64,000 nt of DNA from Nocardia sp. NBC_01327. Its GTDB lineage: Bacteria > Actinomycetota > Actinomycetes > Mycobacteriales > Mycobacteriaceae. Position numbers and translations under genes: made by a program. Positions 25,775 through 35,887 of this stretch are shown here, in pieces; position 1 is the first letter of the stretch, and every line of letters begins with the position of its first letter. The stretch is taken from the NCBI RefSeq assembly GCF_035958815.1, contig NZ_CP108383.1:124001-188000 (forward strand), given 5' to 3'. The notes under the pieces were generated by a model. The model worked only from the letters and a program-made list of their open reading frames with translations. It made no database searches and had not been told where the DNA came from.

Positions 25775-26955
25775 CACGCACCTGCCCAGCCGGCTCGCGG
25801 ATCGAAACCACTGGTCTTCTCCGCCTCCGCATAGCGCCGCAGCGCCTCGGTGGCTTCGTCGTCCAGTTTCTGCGGGATCGCGACTTTGACGGTCACGAGC
25901 AGATCGCCCGCGACGCCGTCGCGCTTGGGCACACCGCGTCCGCGCACGCGCAGGGTACGGCCGTCGGCGGTGCCCGGGGGCACCTTGACGCCGACGCGTC
26001 CCTCCAGCGTGGGCACGGAAACCGTTGTCCCCAACACCAGTTCGCTGTAACTGACCGGCAGCACCAGGGTCAGGTCGTCGCCATTGCGGCCGAAGACCTT
26101 GTCCTGACTGACGTGCACGGCGACGAAGAGGTCACCGGGCGGCGCACCGCGCAGCCCCGCTTCGCCCTGGCCCGCCAACCGGATTCGCTGACCGTCACGC
26201 ACCCCCGGGGGAATGCGCACGGTGATCGTCCGGGTCCGGTTCTGGATGCCGCTGCCGTGGCAATCGACGCACGGGTCGTCGATGATCGACCCGGTGCCCC
26301 GGCAGTCCTCGCACGGCTCACTGAATCCGAACGCACCCTGGTTCCGGCTGACTACGCCGGATCCGTTGCAGTGCGGGCAGACCCGCGGGCTGGTGCCCGG
26401 CTTGGCGCCGCTGCCGTGGCAGGTGGTGCAGGCCGCCGGACTGGTCATGCGCAGTGGAACCGTCACACCCTGGGCGGCCTCGCGGAAGCCCAGTGTCGTC
26501 TCGGTCTCCACATCGCTGCCGCGCCGGGGGCGCGAGGAGGTGCGGGTGCCGCCGCGATTGAACAGCCCGCCGAGCAGATCGCCCAGCCCGCCGTCACCCG
26601 CGCCGGCTCCGGCCGTCTGACCGCCGAAGATATCGCCCAGGTTGAAGTCGCCGGAGAATCCGCCGGGCTGGCCGTAGCCACCACCGCCGGGCGAGAAGCC
26701 ACCGCGGCCGAAACCGCCGTTGGCGAAGAGCTTTCGCGCCTCGTCGTACTCCTTGCGCTTCTCCGGATCGGACAGCACGGCATGCGCCTCGCTGACGACC
26801 TTGAACCGCTCCTCCGCCTTGGCGTCACCCGGGTTCTTGTCCGGATGCAGATCACGGGCGAGCTTGCGGTACGCCTTCTTGATCTCTTCCTGGGTCGCGC
26901 CGGAGGCGATACCCAGCTCCTTGTAGAAGTCCTTTTCGAGCCACTCCCGGTTCAC
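25774..26955 (-). CDS. dnaJ: DnaJ co-chaperone (type I Hsp40)
   Basis: This 393-residue protein stimulates DnaK ATPase and delivers substrates. It has a J domain (~10-75) with HPD in [13 protein letters not shown], a Gly/Phe-rich segment ([16 protein letters not shown], ~80-135), a zinc-finger domain with four CxxCxGxG repeats ([32 protein letters not shown]), and the C-terminal substrate-binding domain. The GTG start at 26955 has GGAGGAG about 7 nt upstream. It is the third gene of the heat-shock operon, preceded by a hairpin in the gap from grpE. Confidence 0.97.
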   Translation of the reverse strand: MNREWLEKDFYKELGIASGATQEEIKKAYRKLARDLHPDKNPGDAKAEERFKVVSEAHAVLSDPEKRKEYDEARKLFANGGFGRGGFSPGGGGYGQPGGFSGDFNLGDIFGGQTAGAGAGDGGLGDLLGGLFNRGGTRTSSRPRRGSDVETETTLGFREAAQGVTVPLRMTSPAACTTCHGSGAKPGTSPRVCPHCNGSGVVSRNQGAFGFSEPCEDCRGTGSIIDDPCVDCHGSGIQNRTRTITVRIPPGVRDGQRIRLAGQGEAGLRGAPPGDLFVAVHVSQDKVFGRNGDDLTLVLPVSYSELVLGTTVSVPTLEGRVGVKVPPGTADGRTLRVRGRGVPKRDGVAGDLLVTVKVAIPQKLDDEATEALRRYAEAEKTSGFDPRAGWAGA

Positions 26956-26993
26956 CGGGCATCTCCTCCTTCCAGATTCCTCGATGTCGGCAT

Positions 26994-27027
26994 CCCGTAT
27001 GGGACCGACGTGGTGGCCCCATACGGG
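26994..27027 (-). other. Hairpin between grpE and dnaJ
   Basis: A perfect 10-bp stem (CCCGTATGGG / CCCATACGGG) with a 14-nt loop lies in the 84-nt grpE-dnaJ gap, with no U-tract. It is a candidate attenuator or processing/stability site within the operon. Confidence 0.6.
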
Positions 27028-27039
27028 GCCGCCACCGTA

Positions 27040-27644
27040 TTAGGCGCCAGCGGCATCGGGGCCGGCGTTCGTCGAATCCGATGCGGCCGAGCCGTTCAGA
27101 TCTGCCACCCCGTCGGTGACGCCGACCAGCGCATGGCGCAGGACGCGGTCGCCGAAGCGGTAACCCTTGCGCATGACCATGCCGATCACCGGGTCGTGCC
27201 CGGAGCCCTCGTGCTGCACGGCCTCGTGCAGGGTCGGGTCGAAAGGCTCGCCCTCCGAACCGAAGTCCTCGAGGCCCTGCTTCTGCAGGGCGGTGACCAG
27301 TTTGTCGGCAACGGATTTGAGCGGTCCGTTGTCCAGGTCGCCGTGTGCGCGGGCGCGGTCGAGATCGTCGAGCACGGCCAGCAGTTCGCTCACGACCGTC
27401 GCCTTGGCATTGTCGATGGTGGCCTTGCGGTCCCGTTCGACGCGGCGGCGGTAGTTGGCGTATTCGGCGGTGAGCCGCTGCAGATCGTTGGTGCGCTCGG
27501 CGAGCTCGGCGGTGATGGTGTCGGCGAGCGAATCCTCGCTCATGGCAACATCATCCGCGGCCGAAGCCGCGGCGAATCCGTCCGCCGCGGCCTGGCCGCC
27601 CTCACCCGAGACCGTGATCGGTTCTTGTTCCGGGTTCGGGTTCG

Positions 27645-27648
<4 letters not shown>
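27040..27648 (-). CDS. grpE: GrpE nucleotide exchange factor
   Basis: This 202-residue co-chaperone releases ADP from DnaK. It has a disordered acidic N-terminus (1-~50), a long coiled coil ([28 protein letters not shown]), and the conserved C-terminal beta domain signature [21 protein letters not shown]. The GTG start at 27648 overlaps the dnaK stop (GTGA, 4 nt), so translation is coupled. Length and order are normal. Confidence 0.96.
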
Positions 27649-29483
<1,835 letters not shown>

Positions 29484-29525
29484 GGTGATTCCTCCTGATT
29501 GACGTACCGATGTGTCCTAGCGGCG

Positions 29526-29554
29526 GGATCTTGCCCCGAATCGGGGCAGGATCC
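29526..29554 (-). other. Hairpin in the dnaK 5' leader
   Basis: Arms GGATC-x-TGCCCCG / CGGGGCA-x-GATCC (12 pairs, one mismatch, 3-nt loop) lie 43-71 nt upstream of the dnaK start, inside the predicted leader of about 92 nt. It could affect leader stability or translation. No pairing with the AGGAGG ribosome site is evident. Confidence 0.5.
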
Positions 29555-29581
29555 TCAGCAACACTGAGCGTGGTCGGCTCA

Positions 29582-29610
29582 ATCCTGCACCGGATGTCCG
29601 TCTGGTGCAA
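29582..29610 (-). promoter_or_regulatory. Predicted dnaK promoter
   Basis: On the minus strand TTGCAC (29610-29605) is followed after exactly 17 nt by CAGGAT (29587-29582). The transcription start would fall near 29575. The HAIR element begins 7 bp upstream of the -35 box. Confidence 0.55.
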
Positions 29611-29616
29611 CTTGAA

Positions 29617-29637
29617 CTTGAGTCCGCCTCACTCAAC
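29617..29637. promoter_or_regulatory. HAIR element (HspR-binding site) upstream of dnaK
   Basis: CTTGAGT-N7-ACTCAAC, one base from the perfect HspR-associated inverted repeat. An additional CTTGAA half-site abuts it on the dnaK side. It lies immediately upstream of the predicted dnaK -35 box. Confidence 0.9.
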
Positions 29638-29714
29638 CTTGTCTGAACAGCACCAACGGGCGACTCTCGACATCTATTCCAGGGAGCGCAGAAATTTTTC
29701 GGGCAGGGTCGAGA

Positions 29715-30482
29715 TTACTGCGGGAGGTTCACCTGGATCGGCTCGCCCTGGAGCGATACCTGCAGGTATCCGGTTTTGGAGCCGTTCGCGACGTAGATGC
29801 TGACCACCGGGTCCTTGCCGGTCCTGTGCTCGATATCTATGTGACTCACCGCACGGCCGGGCATCGAGAGCGTCTGCGGCGCGCCTGCGATCAGGCCCGC
29901 GAGCTTCGGAAGATCGAGCGTGGCCAGATCGATGGAGTCGGTGCCGGACATCCGCGTGGAGTTGTCCATGGAGTCGAAACCGCCGTCGTAGCGGATGTGG
30001 TCGGAGGTATCGGTCTGCCCCACCCGCCGTTCCACCACCACATAGGTCGGAAAAAGCGTGACCTCATCGGCCACGGCGTCACCGTAGTGATTGCGGTATG
30101 CCGCAAGGAAACTCGCGAGACCGGCGGGCGTGGTCGCGTCCGGCATGGCCGGTTTCGACACGGTGGCACGGGCGAGGCAGCCGCCGAGCGCACCGGCCAG
30201 CAGCGCCACCGACAGCGCACCGGCCGCGATCTTCCAGCGCAGCGCACTGTTCCGCCGCGGCGGATGCAGCAGCGGGGTGCCGACCAGATTGCGCGGAATC
30301 TGCAGATCGCTGATCAGCACATCGAGCGCACCGAAGGTCCGCGCCTGCATGGCGTCCGCCGTTCGCCGCGCATGCTCGGCCTCGGTCAATTCGCCTTGGG
30401 CGCGGGCATTGTCGAGTAGTGCACAGGCGTCCACACGATCGGAGTCGCGGGCGCGCATGCCTTGGTTCCGGTTCTCGGCCAT
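29715..30482 (-). CDS. DUF1707-domain membrane protein
   Basis: This 255-residue protein has an N-terminal DUF1707 domain (MRARDSDRVDACALLDNARAQGELTEAEHARR, residues ~9-65), one membrane helix (about 83-103), and an extracytoplasmic domain with FLAAYRNHYGDAVADEVTLFPTYVVVERRV and a beta-rich C-terminus. Function is unknown. The larger paralog immediately upstream ends 8 nt before this start, and both share the C-terminal domain layout, so they are an operon formed by duplication. Confidence 0.82.
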   Translation of the reverse strand: MAENRNQGMRARDSDRVDACALLDNARAQGELTEAEHARRTADAMQARTFGALDVLISDLQIPRNLVGTPLLHPPRRNSALRWKIAAGALSVALLAGALGGCLARATVSKPAMPDATTPAGLASFLAAYRNHYGDAVADEVTLFPTYVVVERRVGQTDTSDHIRYDGGFDSMDNSTRMSGTDSIDLATLDLPKLAGLIAGAPQTLSMPGRAVSHIDIEHRTGKDPVVSIYVANGSKTGYLQVSLQGEPIQVNLPQ

Positions 30483-30490
30483 CTCTTCGC

Positions 30491-31582
30491 CTATCCGCGG
30501 AACGGGGAGGATCGGGTGATGACGCCCGCGGGCGTCGCCTCGACGTAGCCGGCCTCGTTCGCCTTGTTGCTCACGTAGACGCGCACGGTCGGTGCGGACC
30601 CGCCGCCGCGCGCCGAGGACACGTCCTCCATGTCGAACATAATGTCGCTGATGGTGCCCTGATCGACGTTCATGGTGGTCAGCGCGGTGCTGATCAATCG
30701 GCCGAGGGCCGCCGGATCGACTGCGCCCAAATCGAATACGGGGGTGTTCAGCTTGCGGGTGGTGGGATTGTCGCCCGCGGCGAAGCCCCCGCGATAGTCG
30801 TAGCGGACCTGCCTGTTCGACTGGCCCGGCACGGACCGCGTCAGGATGGCGTAGCCGGGGTACAGCGTCAGATCATCGGTGAGAACGTCACCGAACTTGG
30901 CGCGGTACAGATCGCGGAAGGTGGTAAAGCCCTCCGCGGTAAGAAGATTCGGCATCGGCACGACTACCGGCTGGACCACGCCGAGCGGCGCGACGGGCGC
31001 ACCCGCCGGAATATCCGGCGGCTGATCCACCGCCACGAATCCGGCCGCGAACATTGCCGCACAGGCCGCGAGCACCGCCCACCCGAAAACCTTGCGCCGG
31101 TGCGTCTTCGGCGGTTGCGCGACGGTGGGCGCATTGTCCGGCCGCTGCAGGTCCGAGGTCAGGTCGGCCAGTTCGCCCAGGGTCGCGGCTTCCCCGGCGA
31201 GTTCGATGAGCGCCCGATGATCGGCCTCGTTCAGCTGCCCGTCGGCCAGCGCCGCGTCCAGCAGCTGTGCGGTCGCCGCCCGGTCACTGTCCCGCGCTCG
31301 GGTCCGAGTCGGATACCGGCTCAACTCCGCCGGTTTCGCGGGCGTCGCCGTCGGCGGCGGCGAGTTGCGGCCGGGCTGCAAATCCGCCACCAGCTGCCCG
31401 AGCTCGCCCACCGTCTGCGCGGCCTGAGCCCGCTGCGACCGCTGGTCGTACTCGTCCGCCCCCAGCTGCCCTTCCTCATAAGCGGCATCGAGGCGGGCGC
31501 GCGCATCCACTCGATCCACATCCCGAGCCCGCATTCGCCCGGCGCTCGCAAACCCCGACGCATCGGACGACCTCGCACTCAC
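30491..31582 (-). CDS. Membrane protein with two DUF1707 domains
   Basis: This 363-residue protein carries two N-terminal DUF1707 domains (MRARDVDRVDARARLDAAYEEGQL and TRARDSDRAATAQLLDAALADGQL), a single membrane helix (KVFGWAVLAACAAMFAAGFVAV), and an extracytoplasmic domain (FRDLYRAKFGDVLTDDLTLYPGYAILTRSVPGQ) homologous to that of the next gene. The start is uncertain: the GTG at 31582 is used, with the ATG at 31534 (directly before MRARD) as the alternative. No function is known for either paralog. Confidence 0.8.
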   Translation of the reverse strand: MSARSSDASGFASAGRMRARDVDRVDARARLDAAYEEGQLGADEYDQRSQRAQAAQTVGELGQLVADLQPGRNSPPPTATPAKPAELSRYPTRTRARDSDRAATAQLLDAALADGQLNEADHRALIELAGEAATLGELADLTSDLQRPDNAPTVAQPPKTHRRKVFGWAVLAACAAMFAAGFVAVDQPPDIPAGAPVAPLGVVQPVVVPMPNLLTAEGFTTFRDLYRAKFGDVLTDDLTLYPGYAILTRSVPGQSNRQVRYDYRGGFAAGDNPTTRKLNTPVFDLGAVDPAALGRLISTALTTMNVDQGTISDIMFDMEDVSSARGGGSAPTVRVYVSNKANEAGYVEATPAGVITRSSPFRG

Positions 31583-31863
31583 CCCCGAAGGGTAACGGCC
31601 CCAACCCCGACTAGCTGGGCGAAGCGGACATACCCAACGGTTCATCGGGTGCGGACCGGCGGTGCGGACCACATCCGGGACACGGCGGCCGCTCCGGATC
31701 CGCCCACCGAATCCACCGGATGCCGTGGACTTTCGATCGGGGGCTGCATTTAGCGCCTTCACCAGCTGTCATAGCTAGAAGACACGCTGGCAAAACGGTA
31801 ATTCCGGACATCGCCTGCTGTGCAGTCGAAGATCCTCTTGGCGTCGCACGCGAAGGAGGCGGG

Positions 31864-32760
31864 ATGAATATTCGATTCGGCATTTCGATCCCGCCCACCG
31901 CGGCGGCGCTGGAGGACGTCCTCGATATGGCCAAGGCCGCCGAGGACGAGGGGCTGGATCTGGTGGGGATTCAGGATCATCCGTACGCGGCGGAATTCGG
32001 GGACACCTTCGCGGTGCTCGGGGCGTGTTTGAGCGCGACCAGGCGGATCAGCGTGTATCCGGGGGTCGCGAATATGCCGCTGCGGCGGCCTTCGATGCTG
32101 GCGAAGCAGGCCGCCACCTTCGATCTGCTGAGCGGCGGGCGGTTCGAACTCGGGGTCGGGGCGGGGGCTTTCGAGGACGGCGTGGTCGCCATGGGCGGAC
32201 CGGCGCTCACCGGGCGGGCGGCGCTGCGGGCGCTCGAGGAGGGGATAGAGATCATTCGCGCCGCCTGGAGACCCGGGCGGCTGGTATCGGTGCTGGGCGA
32301 CGAGTACACGGTGCAGGGCATTGCGGGCGGGCCCGCGCCGGCGCACCGGATCGGCATCTGGATCGGGGCCATGGGCCCGCACGCCCTCGACCTGATCGGC
32401 CGGGTCGCCGACGGATGGGTTGCGCCACTGCCGAATTGGCTGCCCTGGGAACGGTGGCGCGCCGCGCAGGACCGCATCGATACCGCCGCACTCGCCGAAC
32501 ACCGCGATCCCCGCACCATCACCCGCATGGCCGCACTCCCCGGCGTCATCAGCGATCAGCGACTGCAGCCCCGCCCCCGCGGCAACGACCCGATCCAAGG
32601 CTCCGCGCAGGAATGGGCCGAAATCATTGCCGCCCTGCACAAGAACGCCCGCTTCGACACCTTCATCTACTGGCCGCCCGGCTTCGACGTAGACCAGGTC
32701 CACCGCTTCGCCCGCCGCGTAGTCCCCGCCGCCCGCAACCTACTGGCCGCACACACCTAA
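31864..32760 (+). CDS. LLM-class flavin/F420-dependent oxidoreductase
   Basis: This 298-residue protein has the luciferase-like monooxygenase TIM barrel: MNIRFGISIPP at the N-terminus, MAKAAEDEGLDLVGIQDHPY, KQAATFDLLSGGRFELGVGAG and GIWIGAMGPHALDLIGRVADGWV. In Mycobacteriales, such proteins often use coenzyme F420, but flavin use is also possible. The ATG at 31864 has AGGAGG at good spacing. The substrate is unknown. The gene is followed by a 19-bp tandem array. Confidence 0.88.
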   Translation: MNIRFGISIPPTAAALEDVLDMAKAAEDEGLDLVGIQDHPYAAEFGDTFAVLGACLSATRRISVYPGVANMPLRRPSMLAKQAATFDLLSGGRFELGVGAGAFEDGVVAMGGPALTGRAALRALEEGIEIIRAAWRPGRLVSVLGDEYTVQGIAGGPAPAHRIGIWIGAMGPHALDLIGRVADGWVAPLPNWLPWERWRAAQDRIDTAALAEHRDPRTITRMAALPGVISDQRLQPRPRGNDPIQGSAQEWAEIIAALHKNARFDTFIYWPPGFDVDQVHRFARRVVPAARNLLAAHT

Positions 32761-32781
32761 CCCCGAATCCTCCGATGCCGG

Positions 32782-33123
32782 GACCGCGCAGGTCCCATCC
32801 GACCGCACTGGTCCCATCCGCCCGCACAGGTCTTGTCCGCCCGCACAGGTCCCATCTGACCGCGCAGATCCCGTCCGACCGCGCAGATCCCGTCCGACCG
32901 CGCAGATCCCGTCCGACCGCGCAGATCCCGTCCGACCGCGCAGATCCCGTCCGACCGCGCAGATCCCGTCCGACCGCGCAGATCCCGTCCGACCGCGCAG
33001 ATCCCGTCCGACCGCACAGATCCCGTCCGACCGCGCAGATCCCGTCCGACCGCGCAGATCCCGTCCGACCGCGCAGATCCCGTCCGACCGCGCAGATCCC
33101 GTCCGACCGCGCAGGTCTTGTCC
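32782..33123. repeat. Tandem array of eighteen 19-bp units
   Basis: Exactly 342 bp comprise 18 head-to-tail units of GACCGCGCAGATCCCGTCC without spacers. Units 5-17 (32858-33104) are identical except one G-to-A change in the unit at 33010. The first four and the last unit diverge (for example GCCCGCACAGGTCTTGTCC). The gap is between a plus-strand and a minus-strand gene end. Because 19 is not a multiple of three, all frames stay open and produce spurious long frames. Downstream at 33135-33180 a different 20-bp motif (ATAAGG-GTGT-CGGTT) is duplicated. Confidence 0.97.
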
Positions 33124-33215
33124 CAGCGGCACAACCCATATAAGGCGTGTCCGGTTCGGATAAGGGGTGTGCGGTTGCGGTTCGGGGAGTCATGGTGCTG
33201 GTACTGAGGGGACTG

Positions 33216-34268
33216 TCAGTCCAGGAGGGGGAAGCGGCCTGAGGTTAGGAGGGTGGTGATGGCGTCCATTTTCGCTTGGGGCGCAGCGTAATCCGGGTGG
33301 GCGCCGAGGACGGCGGCGGCGTCGTGCAGCTGCGCCATCTGGCGCTCCACCTCCTGGGCGGCGCGGCCGCCGGTTGCCGGGGCCGCGGCGCGGGTGCCTG
33401 TCAGCTGCCGGGCGGCGGTGTCCACGGTTCGCCCGCCCGCGGTGAGGGGGTGGGCGGCGAAGGCGGGGCGTCGGGGGTCGATGCGGCCCAGGTCGACGGC
33501 CTTCTCCACGCGGCGGGAGCAGCGGCAGAAGGCCTGCGGATTCGCCAGGCCGCAGGTCGAGGTGAGGAAGTTGCCGAGTCGTTTCTTGGCGCGCTCCAGG
33601 CGCTTTCGGTAGGCGGGTGCGGTGGTGCCGGAGATCCACGCGGCCTCCGCGGAGCTGAGTTCGAAGATCTCGGAGAGTACGAAGGCGAGGCGTTCCTCGC
33701 GGGCCAGGCACTGCAGCATGGCCTGACTGCAATTGAGCCGCACCTCATGGGTCAGCAGGGCCGATTCCGGTCCGCGGTAATCCTGTTCGGCCAGACCGTC
33801 TTTCAAGCCCTCGCCAAATTCGTCGAGGCTCAATTGCTGCTGCTCCTGTGGCGTCCGGCGCTTCAGGTTCAGCAGATAGTTGACCCCGATCCGGTACGCC
33901 CAGGTGAGCAGTTTGGCCTCACCCCGCCAGGTGCCCAGCTTCCCGACCACCCGCAGCAGAATCTCCTGACAGGCATCCTCCGCATCGGCTGGCCGCAACA
34001 CCATCCGCAGCGCCAGCCGATAGATCGGATCCTGCAGCAGCCGAACCACTTCGGAAATCGCCCCCCGATCCCCGCCGACAGCCCGCGCCACCAACTCCCG
34101 CTCCGCCGCATCCGGCCCGACAGCCACCTCGCTCGCATGCGCCGCATCCGGCTCATTGACCTCCGGCACGACACTTCGGGCAGTGTCGGTGCCGGAGCTG
34201 CTCGCGGCGCCGTCCAACCGCAGGGCGGACTCGTCGGCGGAAGTCCGCCTACTGCCATCGGTCTCCAT
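33216..34268 (-). CDS. ECF-type sigma-70 factor with Cys-rich C-terminal extension
   Basis: This 350-residue sigma-70 family factor has region 2 (AISEVVRLLQDPIYRLALRMVLRPADAEDACQEILLRVVGKLGTW) and region 4 (CLAREERLAFVLSEIFELSSAEAAWISGTTAPAYRKRLERAKKRL). Together these span about residues 75-240. After region 4 comes a Cys-rich motif STCGLANPQAFCRCSRRV and ~110 further residues. No anti-sigma gene is adjacent, so the C-terminal extension may self-regulate activity or bind metal. The ATG at 34268 is used. It lies 47 nt downstream of the haloalkane dehalogenase gene on the same strand. Confidence 0.88.
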   Translation of the reverse strand: METDGSRRTSADESALRLDGAASSSGTDTARSVVPEVNEPDAAHASEVAVGPDAAERELVARAVGGDRGAISEVVRLLQDPIYRLALRMVLRPADAEDACQEILLRVVGKLGTWRGEAKLLTWAYRIGVNYLLNLKRRTPQEQQQLSLDEFGEGLKDGLAEQDYRGPESALLTHEVRLNCSQAMLQCLAREERLAFVLSEIFELSSAEAAWISGTTAPAYRKRLERAKKRLGNFLTSTCGLANPQAFCRCSRRVEKAVDLGRIDPRRPAFAAHPLTAGGRTVDTAARQLTGTRAAAPATGGRAAQEVERQMAQLHDAAAVLGAHPDYAAPQAKMDAITTLLTSGRFPLLD

Positions 34269-34315
34269 CCCGCCAGCTTGGGCGCGAAGGCGGAGCGATG
34301 CAAGGCAGTCGACGG

Positions 34316-35188
34316 TCAGGCGATTGCCGGGGCCGTGGTCAACGCGTGGCGCTGGATCCATTCGGCGACGGCGGAACCGATGGCGTCGGGCTGGTCTTCG
34401 GGGCAGTGGTGTCCGGCGGGGCCGATATTCGTGATCTCGGCGGCGGCGAAGGTGGCTGCCGCCCAGTCCATCGTCTCCGGCGAACCGAGGCCGACGCCGT
34501 TCTCGACGGCCATGACGAGCTTGGGCACCTGCGGGGTGGAGGCCATCCAGCGGTCGTAGTTCTCGATGATCGCGACCACGTCGGCCGGTTCACCGTCGAG
34601 CGGGAATTCGCGCGGCCACACCAGCATCGGCTTGCGGGATGCCGGCGTCGGGTAGGGCGCGCGGTAGGCGTCGAGGGCTTCCAGGGACAGCTTGTGGGTG
34701 GAGGCGGGCAGGTTGAATTCGATGAACATATTGCGTTCCAGCACCATCTCCTCGCCTTCCGGGGACCGGAAGCGGCGGAAGAGTTCGGCGCCCTGCGGCG
34801 GCATATCCGACCAGCGCATGGGGCGCAGGAAGGTCTCCACCACGGCAATACCGCGCACGCGGCCGGGATGCCGTGCGGCCCAGTCCATTCCGAGGGCGCC
34901 GCCCCAGTCGTGGCCGACGATGATCACCTGATCCAGCCCGAGCGCCTCGAACCAGGCGTCGAGGTAGCGGGCGTGGTCGACGAACCGGTAGTCGCTGTCG
35001 GGCTTGCCCGAAGCCCCCATGCCGATGAGATCCGGTGCCAGCACCCGGGTTTCACCGCTCACATACGGAATCACATTGCGCCAGATATAGGACGAAGTCG
35101 GATTGCCGTGCAGGAACACGACCGGGATGTCACCGCTGCCGGTGTCGCTGTAATTGAGGAACGAGTCGAGTACGTCGATGCGGGCCAT
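34316..35188 (-). CDS. Haloalkane dehalogenase (DhaA-like)
   Basis: This 290-residue alpha/beta hydrolase carries the haloalkane dehalogenase signature: HGNPTSSYIWRN with halide-binding Asn29, nucleophile Asp94 and halide-binding Trp95 in VGHDWGGALG, acid Glu118 in VVETFLRP, and His260 in GPAGHHCPEDQPD. Such enzymes hydrolyse carbon-halogen bonds to alcohols plus halide without cofactors. The natural substrate is often unknown. It lies 74 nt downstream of a MarR regulator on the same strand, with an efflux pump divergent, suggesting regulated detoxification of a xenobiotic. Confidence 0.9.
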   Translation of the reverse strand: MARIDVLDSFLNYSDTGSGDIPVVFLHGNPTSSYIWRNVIPYVSGETRVLAPDLIGMGASGKPDSDYRFVDHARYLDAWFEALGLDQVIIVGHDWGGALGMDWAARHPGRVRGIAVVETFLRPMRWSDMPPQGAELFRRFRSPEGEEMVLERNMFIEFNLPASTHKLSLEALDAYRAPYPTPASRKPMLVWPREFPLDGEPADVVAIIENYDRWMASTPQVPKLVMAVENGVGLGSPETMDWAAATFAAAEITNIGPAGHHCPEDQPDAIGSAVAEWIQRHALTTAPAIA

Positions 35189-35262
35189 GATGGCTGTCCT
35201 TCCGGGTGAATTTTGCCTTCACCTGGTTGGACACCGGCCGCAAGCCGCTGTGACCGGCAGCG

Positions 35263-35775
35263 TCAGTGACCTGCGTCACATCCGGAATCATCGGGTCGTT
35301 CGGTGGTGAATCCCGGATGGATGCCGGGCAGCAGACCGCTTCCAGCCGCCGCCTTCTGCAGCAGAACCAGCAGTGTCGCCCGTTCCGCGGCATCGAGCTC
35401 CGAGGTGATCTCCCGCTCCAGCCCGGCAGCGATTTCCGCTCCGCGCGTGAGCATTTCGCGACCTGCGGGCAGCAGGTACACCGCGTGCGCACGCCGGTCG
35501 GTCGGATGTTTGCGGCGCTCGGCGAGTCCACGCTTCTCCAGATCGTCGACGAGGCCGACCATCACATTGCGGTGGATGCCGAGCGCTTCGGACAACTGCT
35601 GCTGCGAGCGCCCACCACTGGCCTCGAGGATGCGCAGCATGCCGAACTGCTGCGGCTTGATGCCGAGCGGAGCCAACAGGTCGGTGAACCGGTAGGCCGC
35701 GTGCGTACCCAATTGCCCCAGCAGGAAGGGGATGGAGTCGGCGAGCAGCACGTGGCGAGGATCGGCGTCGGTCAC
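35263..35775 (-). CDS. MarR-family transcriptional regulator
   Basis: This 170-residue MarR winged-helix regulator has PFLLGQLGTHAAYRFTDLLAPLGIKPQQFGMLRIL, a recognition helix in SQQQLSEALGIHRNVMVGLVDDLEKRGLAERRKHPTDRRAHAVYLLPAGRE, and a C-terminal dimerisation helix. GTG start at 35775. It is divergent from the DHA2 efflux pump and upstream of the dehalogenase, the usual layout for a ligand-released repressor controlling both directions. Three overlapping or adjacent palindromes lie in the shared promoter. Confidence 0.92.
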   Translation of the reverse strand: MTDADPRHVLLADSIPFLLGQLGTHAAYRFTDLLAPLGIKPQQFGMLRILEASGGRSQQQLSEALGIHRNVMVGLVDDLEKRGLAERRKHPTDRRAHAVYLLPAGREMLTRGAEIAAGLEREITSELDAAERATLLVLLQKAAAGSGLLPGIHPGFTTERPDDSGCDAGH

Positions 35776-35799
35776 ACCGGAATTCTACATGCGAGCACT

Positions 35800-35844
35800 A
35801 ATCATGATTGCCATCTTGCGTGATAATCACTTCAAGTGCATAGT
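35800..35844 (+). promoter_or_regulatory. MFS-pump promoter with candidate MarR operators
   Basis: TTGCGT (35816-35821) and CATAGT (35839-35844) are separated by exactly 17 nt. Three perfect palindromes crowd this site: AATCATGATT (35800-35809), GTGATAATCAC (35820-35830) and CACTTCAAGTG (35828-35838), the last two filling the spacer. A repressor bound there would block the promoter. The region is AT-rich relative to its surroundings. Confidence 0.7.
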
Positions 35845-35887
35845 TTGAGGGGTCGTATCACCCCCACCCAGTCGAAGAGAGCTCGCC

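Noticed and set aside
32782..33123. CRISPR array
   Set aside because: Units are 19 bp and directly adjacent with no spacers, and no cas genes are present in the window.
32663..33193. Long open frames across the 19-bp array in several frames on both strands
   Set aside because: They arise because the repeat unit lacks stop codons and its length is not a multiple of three. The predicted peptides are pure repeat translations without ribosome sites.
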